From positions 4,213,001-4,277,000 of the forward strand of contig NC_037650.1 in NCBI RefSeq assembly GCF_003254395.2: a stretch of DNA of 64,000 nucleotides. The letters are read 5' to 3'. Positions 1-11,765 of this stretch are shown here, in pieces. This DNA comes from Apis mellifera (lineage: Eukaryota > Arthropoda > Insecta > Hymenoptera > Apidae). Each line of letters opens with the position of its first letter. Within the stretch, counting starts at the first letter, position 1. Below the pieces are notes generated by a model. The model did no database searches. It saw nothing but the letters and a program-made list of their open reading frames with translations, and was not told the origin of the DNA. Made by a program: the position numbers and the translations under genes.

Positions 1-2533
1 AAAAAAGAAGAAGAATTTCGCTGTCGGAATTAGCGACGACTGGTTAAAAATTAACGTAGCCTCTCTCTTTTTCTCTCTCTCTCTTTTCTCTCTTTTCTTT
101 CCTTTCGAAAGAAAAGGAAGAAACGGTCAAAGAATTTCGTCCGCTCGTGCGGTTTTCGCGAGGTTTTTGTTCGTCGGTTGGTTAAGCTTCGCCAAAGCGT
201 TTGATGATGCGCTTTGTAATTCGATGGAGTTATTACTCGCCTCGTTCACCTCTTTCCTTTTCGTCATCGAATCGAATATATTCGATTAATCAGGGAAAAA
301 GTATTAACGAATTTTCCAAGATTGGATTTCACTGGGCCCCCCCTCTTCGTTATCTCGATTTCGTGCACCGAAATGATTGATCGATCGGTCGAAGCTGCAA
401 CGGTTAATCGACACTCGCGATACTCCCGAAGGGGGGAGGACGAATTCTCATTGATTTAAATTAGCGTCAAATTGATTATACTCGACGTTCATTCGAAGCC
501 TAATCACCCTTCGCGTATATCGAGATATCGGTTCTCGCGAACAATAGCCCCTCGCGACTATTTGCGAAGATATCTTATTTGCAACGAGCGAGTAAAAGGA
601 ATGTGCAACGTCGTACATCGGCATCGGGCATTAATTGCTTCTCTCCGCTCTTCTGCTGGACGATGATAATTCGTGACGCGACTCGAAAAAAATACCGATG
701 ACTCGGCGATCATAGTCCCATCCTCGATCGCACACCTTCTCGCTTTGTTCTTCCCTCAAACTTCTTAGGCCCGGCCTAATTAATCTCATTATCGGTTTAA
801 TCGGTCCGAGATGCGTATCAATTAATAACACCGCGAGTGTCGATGAGTTGCAGCTGTGTGCGCTCGCCTGCCCGAAACAGCCAGAGAAAGAGAGAGAAAA
901 GAAAACAAGAAAAACGGAAAAGAATTTCGAAAAATTCGCGAACGCTTCCTTCGAATCGAATCTCGTAACTTTTTACAAATTATATTTACATCTTGTATGA
1001 TTCAAATAAAATAAAAGAAAAGAAAGAAAAAAAAGATACGTATAAATTATTTACGAATTATTTCTTTCACCGCGAAACAAAAGATTCTTCCTTCTCGCGT
1101 CCAATTTCGAATTTCTCATTTCGTGTAATGACGACACGCTTCCTCCTTTCCTAAACTTCTCTCGTCCGAATAGCTTTTCGGTGGAAATACCTCGCGAAAT
1201 ACCTAGCTGTTCGAGGAGGAGGAGGAGGAGGAAAGTGGGGGAAGCACCGCTACAAATCATTCCCTCCGAAGAAATCTAATTTATACGGACGCGCACGGCT
1301 TAGGACTCGTCTAGAGAGGAGCCGGGCCCGGCTCGAAACGTGGGAAGTTGAAAAATGCGAATACCTATTAAAGATATTCGGTGACGTCCTTCGTTGGGCC
1401 GCCGAATTTACCGGTTACCGGTTTCTCGCCCGGCCTGATCGTGGTAATTTACTGGTCAGCTTACCGCGATTAGCCGGATCCTCCTTTGTCACTATTAATC
1501 CCGGCCGGCCAACACCGATGCTATTGACTCTCCCCTCTCCCCTCCCTTCTCTAAGTCGAGGAACGAAGAAAAAGCGCAGCGTGCAACTCGCCATTTTCTC
1601 CCAATTTCGATCGTAACACAAAACCCTAGTTTTCGTTTTCTTTCTTTCGTCGTTTGTAAATTCAATGGAAGGAGGAAAACAATCTTGTTAACTGCCTAAT
1701 ACGTCTATGTTCGGCCAATCTCTCTCCTGTCGAGAATACTTTATATATTTCTTTATATACCTGGGGATCCTTTCTTCTAGAGGTTGAAATTTACAGGCTT
1801 ACAATTAACTGTTGATGTTGGGATTACGGTATTTCACGCGTATTTCTTTTGTATTATATTTTTCGTCGAGGAAAAGGAAAAGTGGAGAAGAGGAAAGAGC
1901 GAGTCCGAATTATCCGAGTACAGAAGATAGATTTGGCGGAACTGGGTCGGTCTAATCGAGAACGATCGATTCGACAGATATAACGAAGAGATCGCGATAA
2001 CGATGAGGCACGATAGGCGCGAGCCTGTTCCCTCTCCTGTGAAGGAGAAGGAAAAAAAAAAGGAATACATCTGCTGTGGTAGGATTGGCGGCCGAGACTC
2101 GGTCACGCGTGGCCAACGACAGGTGAGAAGCAACAAGAAGGAAGAAATAGTGGCCCCTAAACGTACGAGGCGTTACATCGTCTTCTCTTTAGCGGCTATT
2201 TATTATTTCGCGCCGCTCAACGATCATCGTTAACAAATGGTGGCGCGAATTATGTGAAACGAGAACGATCGTACCTGATATACGAGTCACGTGGCAATGC
2301 GTGAAAAAAATTCATTACCGCTCCCTCCCCCTTCCTTCAACGCGGTCGATCGATTAACGATTTTTATTAGCCCGTCCCGCGCAACAATCCTCGATATTAT
2401 TTCACCGGTCTGAATTTCACGCTTTTCACTCCCAGACTCCCCTCCTCTCTCTCTCTCTCTCTATTTTTCTCTCTCTATTCGCGCGACATCCAGGTCGAAC
2501 AATGTACACGAATCGGCGGGTCTCTCTTCCGTC
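1..2533. other. Non-coding block with simple tracts
   Basis: I see no supported gene here. The block holds a CT-rich tract (60-104), a purine-rich stretch (about 880-920), a GGA-triplet run (1213-1232) and a CGCCATTTT word (1589-1597) matching the Pho/YY1 core. A donor-like GACAG/gtgaga on the plus strand puts GT at 2123-2124, but no convincing acceptor or coding frame precedes it, so it could at most end an untranslated exon. A CT tract lies at about 2450-2480. Confidence 0.6.
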
Positions 2534-2590
2534 TGACGTAATCGGCCGTATTAAAATGCATGAGAAAAGGATTGATGCCGATTGACGTCA
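2534..2590. promoter_or_regulatory. Pair of CRE/ATF-like sites
   Basis: TGACGTAA occurs at 2534-2541 and the full palindromic cAMP-response element TGACGTCA at 2583-2590, about 49 bp apart. Between them lies an AT-richer spacer with an ATGCAT word. CREB/ATF and other bZIP dimers bind this element. Two sites within 60 bp in otherwise unstructured sequence suggest a small regulatory module, but function is inferred from motif alone. Confidence 0.3.
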
Positions 2591-3140
2591 TTGGCAACAA
2601 AAGAGAAAACGAGAGCTGGAAACGCGATCGCGGGAACATGGCCGAACTCGGTCGAAAGGTGACTCCAGTCGAAGCTTCAACTTTCGAACCGACGAAACTT
2701 TAAAGGCTACTAAAGTTTAAATTTCGCGGAAAAACAAATATATATATATTTTAATCGGCGTTAATTCGGTGGTGGGTGCGCGTAAATCTATCAGAAATTT
2801 CAAGGGACGCGCGAGGTCGGTGAAATAGTAGGAAACATTCCAGCATAATTCCCGCCGCTGCTCTTCCTGCGGAGGAGAGAGAGCGAGCGCGGCCGGGTCT
2901 CTCGGGTGGGCCGATATTATTTTTGAAAATCTCGCGCAAACGACGGCATTCCAGGGTGGGGCAGCCCCGGCATTAAATCATCCGGCTCGCGCGCCAGCAA
3001 CGCCGGCAACGGCAGCAACGGTGGCTGTTGCTCGAGAGAGCGGGAGAGGCGAGCGGCCGGGTGTCTGGGTGCTAGTTGCCAGCATCGCCATAACCAACCT
3101 CACACCGTAACCTACCCATGACATACGGTTTATTGCGAAT

Positions 3141-3690
3141 GTACTCCAGCGCCGTTAATAAATTCCTTTTTGGCCAGCCACCGACCTATTTGAACAGTGG
3201 CTGGCCGTGCCACCGACCGTCCACCTTTTTTTTTTTTCTCGTTTTTCTTCTTTTTTTTCACCGCCTACCCGCGATTTATCCATGCGCGTTCCGTTTCGTT
3301 TCCCAACTCAATTTTCTTCCGTTTTTGGGAAGAAGCGGCGTTATTTTTGCTCGTCGATAAAGATAAAATTTAACGTGGTTACGTTCGTCTTTTGCTTTCC
3401 TTCCCTCGACAATTCATTCGATGGATAGAACGGCGGAGTCAGATCAAAACCAGATTCAAAATTGTACGCGATGGAATCGGTCCAACCGCAATCCCTTTTC
3501 ACCTGTTTGGATCATCGATGAATCGGCGGGGCCGGTTGTACAGAAGCGCTAATAAATTCTTGTTTCAAAAGTCGTTGCTTCCCATTGGGATGGGATTCCA
3601 CTCGTGGCCTATCTCGTTTTTTTTTCCTCTCTCTCTTTATTTCCGCCGATTTACCGGCCGCCTCCCGTGTCGCTTTCCAACTTAATTTTC
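3141..3690 (+). repeat. Diverged tandem duplication, period about 375-400 bp
   Basis: Two copies align by eye. Each begins with GTAC, then AGCGC, then TAATAAATTC (about 3141 and 3538). Each has a poly-T run in the middle, then CGATTTA, and ends with a CCAACT(C/T)AATTTTC-type segment (about 3303 and 3677). The offset falls from 397 to about 374 through indels. The copies differ at many positions, so the duplication looks old. Neither copy has a supported gene. Confidence 0.45.
3172..3206. repeat. Inverted repeat, 10-bp arms
   Basis: GGCCAGCCAC (3172-3181) is the exact reverse complement of GTGGCTGGCC (3197-3206), with a 15-nt spacer. CCACCGACC occurs inside the spacer side and again just after the right arm. 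It could form a stem-loop or be a dyad binding site. It is absent from the second copy of the surrounding duplication. Confidence 0.5.
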
Positions 3691-4711
3691 CCCTGTCAGT
3701 GCTGTCCATCGATAAGGTGAAAAATCTCGTCGATCCACCGTGTCTCTGATCATTTTCATCGATCCTTTATACCGCGTTTCGACGGTGAATGCCACGTCGA
3801 CCGCTGTCTATTTCATTCGTTAGAGAGCATTTTGTCCGGTTTCAATGGTAATTCGAGCCTGTCCGCTCTCGCTGATGGTTTATCGGATGTGTCCTTTTTA
3901 GGTGACGATTCGTTTGAATATCGATGCGTTTTCGGTGACCCTTCATTCGGCTTTTACCGGCTTCTGCCCATTCACTCGCCACTCCCCTCCCTCTTCCCAA
4001 ACTCTCTCTCATATTTTTGTCTTTTTCCCCACTCTTCTTTTAGCCAACGACTGTCCTTTTGCCCGACTCCTACCTCCTCTCCCCTCCCCCCTATTCCATC
4101 CTCTCGTTATCTCGTTTTTCAAAAATTCGTCAAATCACCCCATCCCTCTATACTATTCTCTTCCCTCCTCCTTTTTCCCTGCCACCATTCGATAACCGAT
4201 AAATTTAACCGATTTAAATAACACGAAGAAGGAGAAAAAAAGAAGGAAAAGAAAGAAGAAACTCTCTTTCTCGATCGCCTTATTCGTTCATATCACTCCT
4301 ACGACACATCTATATAAAATATTCCCCGATGCCGAATGATGTAGCAGAGGAAGCTCTCTCTCTTTCTCCTCTCCTCTCCTCTCCGAAACGAGAGCAAACA
4401 CTCGTCCCACGGGCGATCGTTACATACGCGCGGATGGAAGCGTGTGCGCAACACGAAACGGAGGGCAAACACTCGGGTTGGACGTTGGTCGTCGGGCAAG
4501 GTTGTGGCCCGGTCCGAGCGTGGCGCGAGAAAACGCACGTGGCACGGGGGCCCACGGTGCATCGACCACCGCTCTCTGCCCCATACCCCTAATTAAGCTC
4601 GGTGTACAGGGGGTTTAAGTATCGCGGTGGAGTGGTGTTCGTCGACGTCGTGCGCGCTCCGTTCACGCGTGTTTGCTCGCGACCGTTCTCGCAACTTTGG
4701 TCCGGCGCATT

Positions 4712-5373
4712 GGTGGAGGGGGAGGCCGCTCGACCAGCTTTCGAGGATCCTCGAAACGCGGCTCGGTAGTCGGACGCGAATCAGAAATGCCCGGGGATCC
4801 GCGGGATGCACTTTGTTGGCTTTTCTTTCTTTCTTTCTTTCTTTCTTTCTTTTTTCCTTCTCTCGATCGTTGGTAATCGCGAGAAATTTTACGCGAGTAA
4901 AATTTTAAAGCTGGATGGATGGTTCGTTTATACGCTTCTGGTATTTGAACTTCGATTGTGTAAACGCGTAATGTAATGTAAAAGAAAAAGGAAAAAAAAA
5001 AGGAAAATACGCGTCTAACGGAAACAAGCGAGGAATCGACGATTGTTGGTAACGTTTTGGATGTCGGTTGCATTCGCGCGAAATTTATTTGTTTCCACGG
5101 AAATTTTTTTTTTTACAAAATTTTTGGTAGGTAAAAATAAAAAGAAAAAAGAGACACAAAATAAAGAAATAGTCATTCGACGGGATGTATGGAAGATTCA
5201 GAGAAGATTCGCGATTTTCTGACACGGTAAATTACGCGTTTCGAAGCACGATCTATTTCTGAATAATACCGTGTAGGTTGTAAATTTCGCAGCGTCTGCT
5301 GCGCTATATACATACGTGGGTGGAGTTGGGTCGAGTAGTAGCTTTGGGAGGATGCTCGAAACGCAGTAGTCGG
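4712..5373 (+). repeat. Short diverged duplicate pair
   Basis: Segments at 4712-4773 and 5321-5373 share, in order, GTGGAG, TCGA, AGCTTT, GGAT, CTCGAAACGC and GTAGTCGG with small indels, about 600 bp apart in the same orientation. A (CTTT)n microsatellite (4821-4856) and AT-rich sequence lie between them. No gene was found in or between the copies. Confidence 0.4.
4821..4856 (+). repeat. (CTTT)n microsatellite
   Basis: A nearly perfect tetranucleotide tract of about nine units that grades into poly-T. Confidence 0.9.
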
Positions 5374-6138
5374 CCATGGATTTACATAGGAAACGCTCGA
5401 ACGTCGAAGATGGACTGGAGTTTGTTTAATTATTCATAGAACCGGGCACAAGTCTCTGGCTGTGTTTGCTCGAGGAAATTTCCATCCACTTTTAATTGTT
5501 TTTCCACGAAACGAATTTTTATCCTCGACATTCCGCGTTATATAATATACCAACCAACCGAGCCATCCTTTCCTTTACGAAACACAACGTTCCTTTTTTC
5601 CTCCACGTTCCGTGACCATAGCCATCGGGCTATTGATCTCTGGACAAAAAAAAAAAGAAAACAGGAACCAGATACTTAACCCATTGTCACCACTTCTCCA
5701 CCTTCGCCCTCCCGTCCGTCTTTCTTTTCCCTCCGATCGTATCGATACCAACCAATCGATCGTTTCCTCCGCGAATCTCGTCTTCTTTTTTTTCCCATCC
5801 CCTCCCCCCCCTTCCCTTTCAGGGAGGGAAAGGAGGAAAGGGTCCTCTTATCACGTCCTACCGACGAATTCACAGGTGGCACACTTCGGTGAAAAGAAAT
5901 TCGGTTTACGTGACACGGCGCTCCGCCCCGTGGATCGGCGGGATTTGAATTTGTAATTCCGAGGCCTTTGTCGATCCCGTGGAAATTGAATTGCGTCGCC
6001 TGTTAATAGGGAGGGGAAGAGCAGGGGACACACCTCGACGATACGACGGCGTGTTTGCACCTACGGGGACAACCAGCCGTTCGAATCGGTCTCCCGTGAA
6101 GGAAACGCGACAATTTACGTGTCGTCGAGTGTGTGCTC

Positions 6139-6162
6139 CGCCACGCCACGCCACGCCACGCA
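6139..6162 (+). repeat. (CCACG)n minisatellite
   Basis: Four to five consecutive CCACG pentamers. On the opposite strand they read CGTGG and create overlapping CACG/CGTG words. Confidence 0.85.
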
Positions 6163-6274
6163 CAAAGCCAACCCATTTCCCCTATCGATTCGATCGACCG
6201 GGTGTCTCAACTATCTCGCCTCGCCGGTTAACCACCGATTATCCATCCTGGTTCGTTATACAGAAACAAACGAC

Positions 6275-6343
6275 ATCGATCGATCGATCGATCGATCGAT
6301 TCGAAAACGAAGAAGAATACACGCAATATATATATATATATAA
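6275..6343 (+). repeat. (ATCG)n followed by (TA)n
   Basis: About seven ATCG units (6275-6303) are followed after about 20 bp by a TA dinucleotide tract (6325-6343). Both are self-complementary and could extrude as hairpins. Confidence 0.9.
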
Positions 6344-7153
6344 TCGAACGAAAGAAGGGGGTGGAAAATTAGCGGAATCGATTCAGCCTTAATTCCTCGA
6401 TTGCTCTCGAGGCTGATGGAGAGGAAGGAAGAGGGGGAGAATCGTTGGCGGTAATTTCCGTGACAATCGGGGAAAAGTCGATCCCGGCCGGGACGAATAC
6501 TCTTTTCCCGTGCATTAAACAAACTCGAGATTCACCGCCGCTCGAGAGGTCCCAACCCCCTCTCTCTCTTTCTCTCTCTCTTCGAGGTTTCTCCGCTCGA
6601 ACGGATCGAGTTGAAACGAGAGAAACAAGCGTGGTACACTCGCGGTGAAATCACCGAGTAACAAGTGTCACCGTCGCTTCTAATTAATTAACGCGCCCGT
6701 CTGCCGACCGAGGGAAGCGATATCTCGTCTTCCTCTTCTTCGTCGCGCCGCCACTCGTCGGCTCGTCGTCGTCGTTGCAGCGATCGGGCCACGAGGCCCG
6801 ATGTTTAGTCGACGACGGCTCTTTTCGAAAACGTCAACCGTTCCTCCCTCCGCTCGAGGGAGCTCGAGGGATCCTCGTGCTCGCAATGAAACGTGAAGTG
6901 GGAGACGCAAAGGGAGAGGAGTTAAGCGAGAACGAAAAGAGAAGGAATTAAACGTTGCTCGGATCGGTTGAACGGCGGCCGAGGATCAATCCGACGCGGC
7001 GGATTCATCCTTTTCGCTCTCCGCGCTTTTCGACAAATCCACGCTTCGAGTCGTTCGCACCAACTCGAATTCGATTGAATCTCGTTTCGGTTCAAGTTTC
7101 TCGCGCGTCTCCTTCTCTCGATAGATCGATCCCTCTTCCCTCCCCCCCGCTAG

Positions 7154-7359
7154 CGGTTCAACTCGCTCCACTATTCGCGTGCGATGCACACGCGAGAAAA
7201 AGGAAGGAGAAAAAGGAAAAAAAGGATTCGAAATGGCTCCTCCTCTGCCGGGACAAATTAACGTCGAGCCGTTAGTCTTCCACTCGTCGTGGCAGAGTGA
7301 TAGTGACGTTAAATGGGATGCGACGACGAGTCACGTAATATTCCTGCAACTCGATATCG
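7154..7359 (+). CDS. Possible 5' coding exon, function unknown
   Basis: A strong polypyrimidine tract ending in CCCCGCTAG (AG at 7152-7153) precedes this segment, and a donor-like ATATCG/gtaagg follows (GT at 7360-7361). An ATG in good insect context (GAAATGG, 7233-7235) opens a frame beginning MAPPLPGQINVEPLVFHSSW, rich in D, S, V and F rather than the Arg/Ser/Pro-rich style of the surrounding chance frames. If unspliced it stops at 7391. The 127 coding bases to the donor give 42 codons plus one base. I do not recognise the protein and found no phase-matched partner exon downstream. It could equally be chance in a CpG-rich stretch. Confidence 0.25.
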
Positions 7360-7391
7360 GTAAGGTTCTGGCCAAGTGTAGTAGGGACTAA

Positions 7392-9114
7392 TGGTTCGTC
7401 CATTACTCAACGTCTAAGATTTCCAGTTCGTAGGACGGATGAATTTTTGGATTATTCCCGCAGCTCGGATTCTCTCTATGCCTATTCCATAGGTTTCGTT
7501 CCGATCAGATCCGTGCGATTCGAGTCGCATCGAAAAATTTGTTTCTTCTTTTCTCGCTTTCGATTTTTTTAACGGAAAGAAAAAAGAGCAAATACGCGAT
7601 ACAAACAATCACTGCGCGACAATCGTAGAAGGGGATTCAACGTTGGCCAAGGAAGATAAGACGCAACCGCGTGGGGAGGAGGAAGGCGTTAGGAAAGGCG
7701 AGTTAACCAGACATCAGAGACGTTACGAACAGTTTCGAGTTTCACCGGGACAAGGTTCTCGCTTCTGGCTCCTCGATTACGCGCGCGAGATGATGCTAGT
7801 TTTCTCTAACCCTTTTCTCCAACCGACCGACAAATTCATTGTCGTTGTTCGAACGAAACGTAATTTCCGCGAATCGCGAGGATTATTAAATCTTTTCTCA
7901 TCTCGGAAACGCGGCATGGAATTCTATTCCTTGGATAAATATCTCGTTCCACGAAAATCTCACGGATTTATCGTCCGGTTTTTATGGACGAGTTATGGTG
8001 GCGGCCAACTTGGATTCACGGTCGAGGGCATCAAACCCCTCCGAATATTTCAAGCCGGCGAGTTCGGCTTCGTAGAAAGATCGATTCCACGGTTCATCGA
8101 TGACTCAGGAGGCTCCTTCGAGGTGTTAACTGCCCAGTCACGATGCACATGTTCGGCCAACAAAACCTGGCGTGTTCTTTGGCGCGCGCGTGAACGCAAA
8201 GTGTCGAGTGTCTCGAGTGTCGCGCGTCCCGAGGTTATTGACATTATCGACCAAATATACCCCATGTCCATCCCGAATTCTCCTAATCTTCCCTCTTTCC
8301 CCCGCGAATTTTTCCCCTTCGAAGGAATTTTCCTCCTCCTGAAAAAGAAAAGAAAAAAGAGGACGCGTATTTTCGCGTGGAATTTCTCGCGTGGGAACGC
8401 GCCGGTTCCGGGATAAAATTACGAAGAATAATTCACGGGTGTCGGGGATATCGATTGCCGGCCGGCCGGCATCCGCGATTCACGGAAACCGGAGCGAAAG
8501 GAAGCGAGAAGGTATCAATGACGATACGACGACGGCGGCGATCCTAGGAGAGGCGACGCGCCCACGCACGTGTAAATCCGCGCGTGTGTCGGAGCGGAGA
8601 CACGGTGGGTGCGTGTCGCGCGAGCAGCGTGACCGAATCTGAATCTGTGAAACACCGACACCACCGGCGTCATGCGTTGCCGGCGTGGTCGCCTCGACGA
8701 TCCCTCTCTCGAGCCGTGGGGAGTCCACGCAAATTTCTTTCCTTCTTTCTTTCTTTTTTGAAAAAACTTCTGTATCGATCGCAACGATATAGATACTTAT
8801 TTGTTTCCATTATTCGATCCCTCGATCCTCTTCTCGAAGATCGAGGGAAATTCGTGGGAGGAAGGAGGGAAGGGAAATCGGAGAGAAGCGAAAAATTCCA
8901 AAGTGTTTGCGCGTGGCAAATTGTGGAAACGAGACGCGGCTTTTTTTTTTTTCCCCTTACCAGGTTCACCTGTTCGCACCTGCATAAGCGCCACCGCGCT
9001 ATCGGGCTTGCGGGCATAAGTGGCGCGAGAGCGATCGTCGTGTGTGCGACCCGCTCGTGTGCGGACTCGTGTGATGTGTCCATTGTGTAACTGGAACTCG
9101 TCGTGTTTTCGCAG
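7392..9114. other. Non-coding block with splice-like signals
   Basis: No supported gene. A 257-codon open frame on plus (7643-8416) starts at a TTG, has no matching splice sites and shows no domain I can name. A perfect 16-bp palindrome (TGCCGGCCGGCCGGCA, 8456-8471) lies in a CpG-rich stretch. On the minus strand three donor-like GT sites are packed within 21 nt near 8960-8980. Confidence 0.5.
8456..8471. repeat. 16-bp perfect GC palindrome
   Basis: TGCCGGCCGGCCGGCA equals its own reverse complement and contains three overlapping GCCGGC units. It may be a cruciform-prone site or simply a product of CpG-rich composition. Confidence 0.8.
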
Positions 9115-9136
9115 GAAACGGAACAGGTGTACGCAG
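9115..9136 (+). other. Possible plus-strand microexon, 12 or 22 nt
   Basis: A good acceptor (CGTGTTTTCGCAG, AG at 9113-9114) is followed at once by two candidate donors, GT at 9127 and GT at 9137. This would define an exon of 12 or 22 nt. The 12-nt form preserves frame and the 22-nt form does not. It is too short to judge coding potential, and it may be an acceptor whose exon ends further downstream or no exon at all. Confidence 0.15.
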
Positions 9137-9323
9137 GTATATACGACACTGCATATGCAGTTACATCGGTTTCCGTGCTGCGCCTAGAACCCGGCTGGAA
9201 CGCTTTCGAACGATGCAATTACGGAGAGGCGTACGGAGAGGGAAGAACGCGGTCACCGCGGTTTAAGGTTTCGTGGTCACGCGTATCGCGTTTAATCGTT
9301 TTTCGAAACACTTTCCGCGCCAG

Positions 9324-9350
9324 GAGAGAGAGAGAGAGAAAGAGAGAGGG
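9324..9350 (+). repeat. (GA)n tract
   Basis: GA dinucleotides with one A interruption. It is one of about twenty such tracts in the window. Confidence 0.9.
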
Positions 9351-9995
9351 AGGGAAAAATAAAGAAAGAGAAAAAGAAACCTTCCTCCTACGATCCCTCC
9401 TCCTCGATCCACGCGAACCAACATTCTTCTTCTCCGATTTTCAGAGCGGTTAACCAAAGCAGCTTCGATCCAGCAGCTTGCTCCATCATTCTCGCTGCGA
9501 ATCGAAACGAAATTTTTCGTTTTCGAAGAAGTTTCTCCGTGACGCACCTTTTCTGCTTTCCTAAAAAAAGGACAGGTTAGAGGTATAATCGCGTTACAGT
9601 AGAGGCGAGAAAGTTCGCGTCAACGATCTCGACGATCCGCGAGGAAAATTATCGGCTCGTCCGCGGGATTCTCGCAATCGCGCCGTCGCCCGCCCTCTCG
9701 TTAACGCGCCCGCCGACTATTTCCCGGCCGACGAGAAGTTTGGGGCAAGGAGGCGGGGATTTGAATGGGAGTAAAATCTTGGCGGAGGCGAGGGCGGAAT
9801 AAACTGGAGCGCGCGCGTTTCCTACCTTTTCGCCGCTATAAATTCATAAACTACAAGTTTGTAGTCCCTCGGCCAGGACTCGCGCCTCTTCCCCTACCTC
9901 CGGATCCCGCAACCCTCCGCGAGTTGCCGCCACGGGAGAAACTGTTGGAAAGTTTCCTACGGTTACCTTGCCGCGCTCGTACTCTCGAGGAGAGC

Positions 9996-10022
9996 AGGAG
10001 GAGGAGGAGGAGGAGGAGGAGG
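9996..10022 (+). repeat. (GGA)n triplet tract
   Basis: About nine AGG/GGA units. On the minus strand it is a CTC/TCC polypyrimidine run. Confidence 0.9.
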
Positions 10023-10650
10023 GGCCGGGGATGAGGTGAGAGGCGGCAGGCGAGAGAAACTCGAGAGTCTCGGTGCCTCGATAAATTCACGAGTAGTTAG
10101 TTACGGCAAGAAACTCCGCCGGTTTTGACGCACGGCCCGTGGAAGGAGGGAGGGGGCGGGGGTGCACAAGCGTGGGCGTCTTTCCCCGTTGTAAGGCGCA
10201 AGAGACTCGAACTAGCAGTAAATTCGGAACCGCGGAAGTCGAGTTCTCTCTTCCTACTTCTCTCCTACTCTCTCTCTCTCTTTCTCTCTCTGATAATTGA
10301 TTCGTTTTTCGATCCCTTTGTGCGCCTTCTCTCTCCCTTGCCTCGCCTCTCCTCTTCCCGATTCCCTGTTGCTTCCGAACCGTCGTTCGAAGCGATGACC
10401 GAAATTCCAAGCTCGATTCAATCTCGAGATTAATCGCGATTACAGATTACCGATTCGTTCGTCGATTTCCAATTACAGATTCGATTGGCTATTTGAAATT
10501 CCGACGGGGGACTACTTTGTCGGCGGTCGAACACGCGGTATTATATAGCCGATATACCCGAGAGCTTTATATTTAGCGGCGCTCGGATCCTCCTGGAATC
10601 ACGCGACGATTTATTCAGCGTGCATAGCGAAAGGAGAGATCCCGTGTTTC

Positions 10651-10677
10651 TTCTCTCTCTCTCTCTCTCTCTCTCTC
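10651..10677 (+). repeat. (CT)n tract
   Basis: A perfect CT dinucleotide run of about thirteen units. Confidence 0.9.
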
Positions 10678-11727
10678 GAAGAGAATGGTGGAATGAGTAA
10701 GTGCGCGTGGTCGGCATTTCTCCCCCCTGATTTCGAATTATCGAGAGGAAGGTATCGATGCGCGTGAGACGAAAGGCAAAGCGTGCCACGTGGCGCGGCG
10801 CATTAATTAAACGATCGTAAGCGATGGCCGGGCATGGAGCACGTAGGCGAGGCCGAGGGAAATTACACGAAAACGGGCACGTGCCATCGTACAGGAAACG
10901 GGAGTCGTTGATTACAGGGAAATCGGATCCCCTTCGCGGAGACCCGTCACGTAATTTTCACGTGGGAGGCTTTCCGTAAACCTTTCCGACAACCATCGGA
11001 GGACAAACTTCCAAGAACCGTGTACAAGCCGTTCCACTGGATTTCTTCCCGAGACGAGATTATTCCCCGTGTTGCGAGAAACGCGATTTGTGGGACGTTT
11101 ATTCGCCTCTCTACGAGGGGGAAGTTTCGGTTTCTCGAATCGTACCGACGAGCTTTTACCTTAAAAATCCCTCGTACCCGGCCTCTTAACCTTTTTCACC
11201 GTTTCCCCGCCTCGCTCTCGCCGTCTCGCGTAATGAACCTTAAATCGCGCCCGTAATTGGCGTGTCCTGGTGCAAGGCACACACTCTTCGCGAGCGGATC
11301 GTTCGTACTTCCCTTCGTGCTTGCCACGAGAATCGCAATCGTAAAAACTTGGTGAAACTTGTTCTTCAAAAAATCTCCCTTTACCGAGAAAGAGTAGTAA
11401 CTTGCTCGCGACAAACTCGATCGCCCCCCCTCCCCCGCCCTCTTATCGCCGTTTTTCGATACGAGCGAGGGAAACGAGGGATGGACCGAGGCAGCATTAA
11501 CGGAATCCGAGGAATTGCACTTCCTCGAACGGATCCCAGACAGCCTCGTGGCGCGCGAGGTGGCCGTGACAGCCTGGAAATTACAACTCCATCGCGAGAC
11601 GTATCTCTCTCTCTCTTTCTCTCTCTTTATCTCGCGTACCGCCCACATCCCTTTACGCATCGATGCACCCTTTCGAACTCTTCGTCTTCGTTTCACGTAT
11701 AATCGCAATTATCGCGTTTATTTATTC

Positions 11728-11728
<1 letters not shown>

Positions 11729-11762
<34 letters not shown>
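11729..11762 (+). repeat. (TA)n tract
   Basis: About seventeen consecutive TA units, the longest pure TA run in the window. Confidence 0.95.

Positions 11763-11765
<3 letters not shown>

Larger units (their letters stand above)
2591..4711. other. Non-coding block with a diverged duplication
   Basis: No supported gene. The part from 2960 to 3120 is GC- and CpG-rich and could be an unmethylated island or promoter-like. Poly-T/pyrimidine runs lie at 3226-3262 and across 3960-4190. Both arms of the 3.1/3.5 kb duplication fall in this block. From about 4380 to 4700 the sequence is again CpG-rich, with no splice signal strong enough to call an exon. Confidence 0.5.
5374..7153. other. Non-coding block
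   Basis: No supported gene. It contains a CCACG pentamer repeat (6139-6162), a GATC/ATCG run (6275-6303) followed closely by a TA run (6325-6343), a CT tract (about 6557-6582) and a CpG-dense stretch from 6660 to 6900. Open frames of 60-140 codons overlap on both strands with unbiased codons, so I treat them as chance. Confidence 0.6.

Noticed and set aside
7643..8416. 257-codon plus frame
   Set aside because: It begins at TTG, not ATG, has no splice signals at its limits and shows no recognisable domain.
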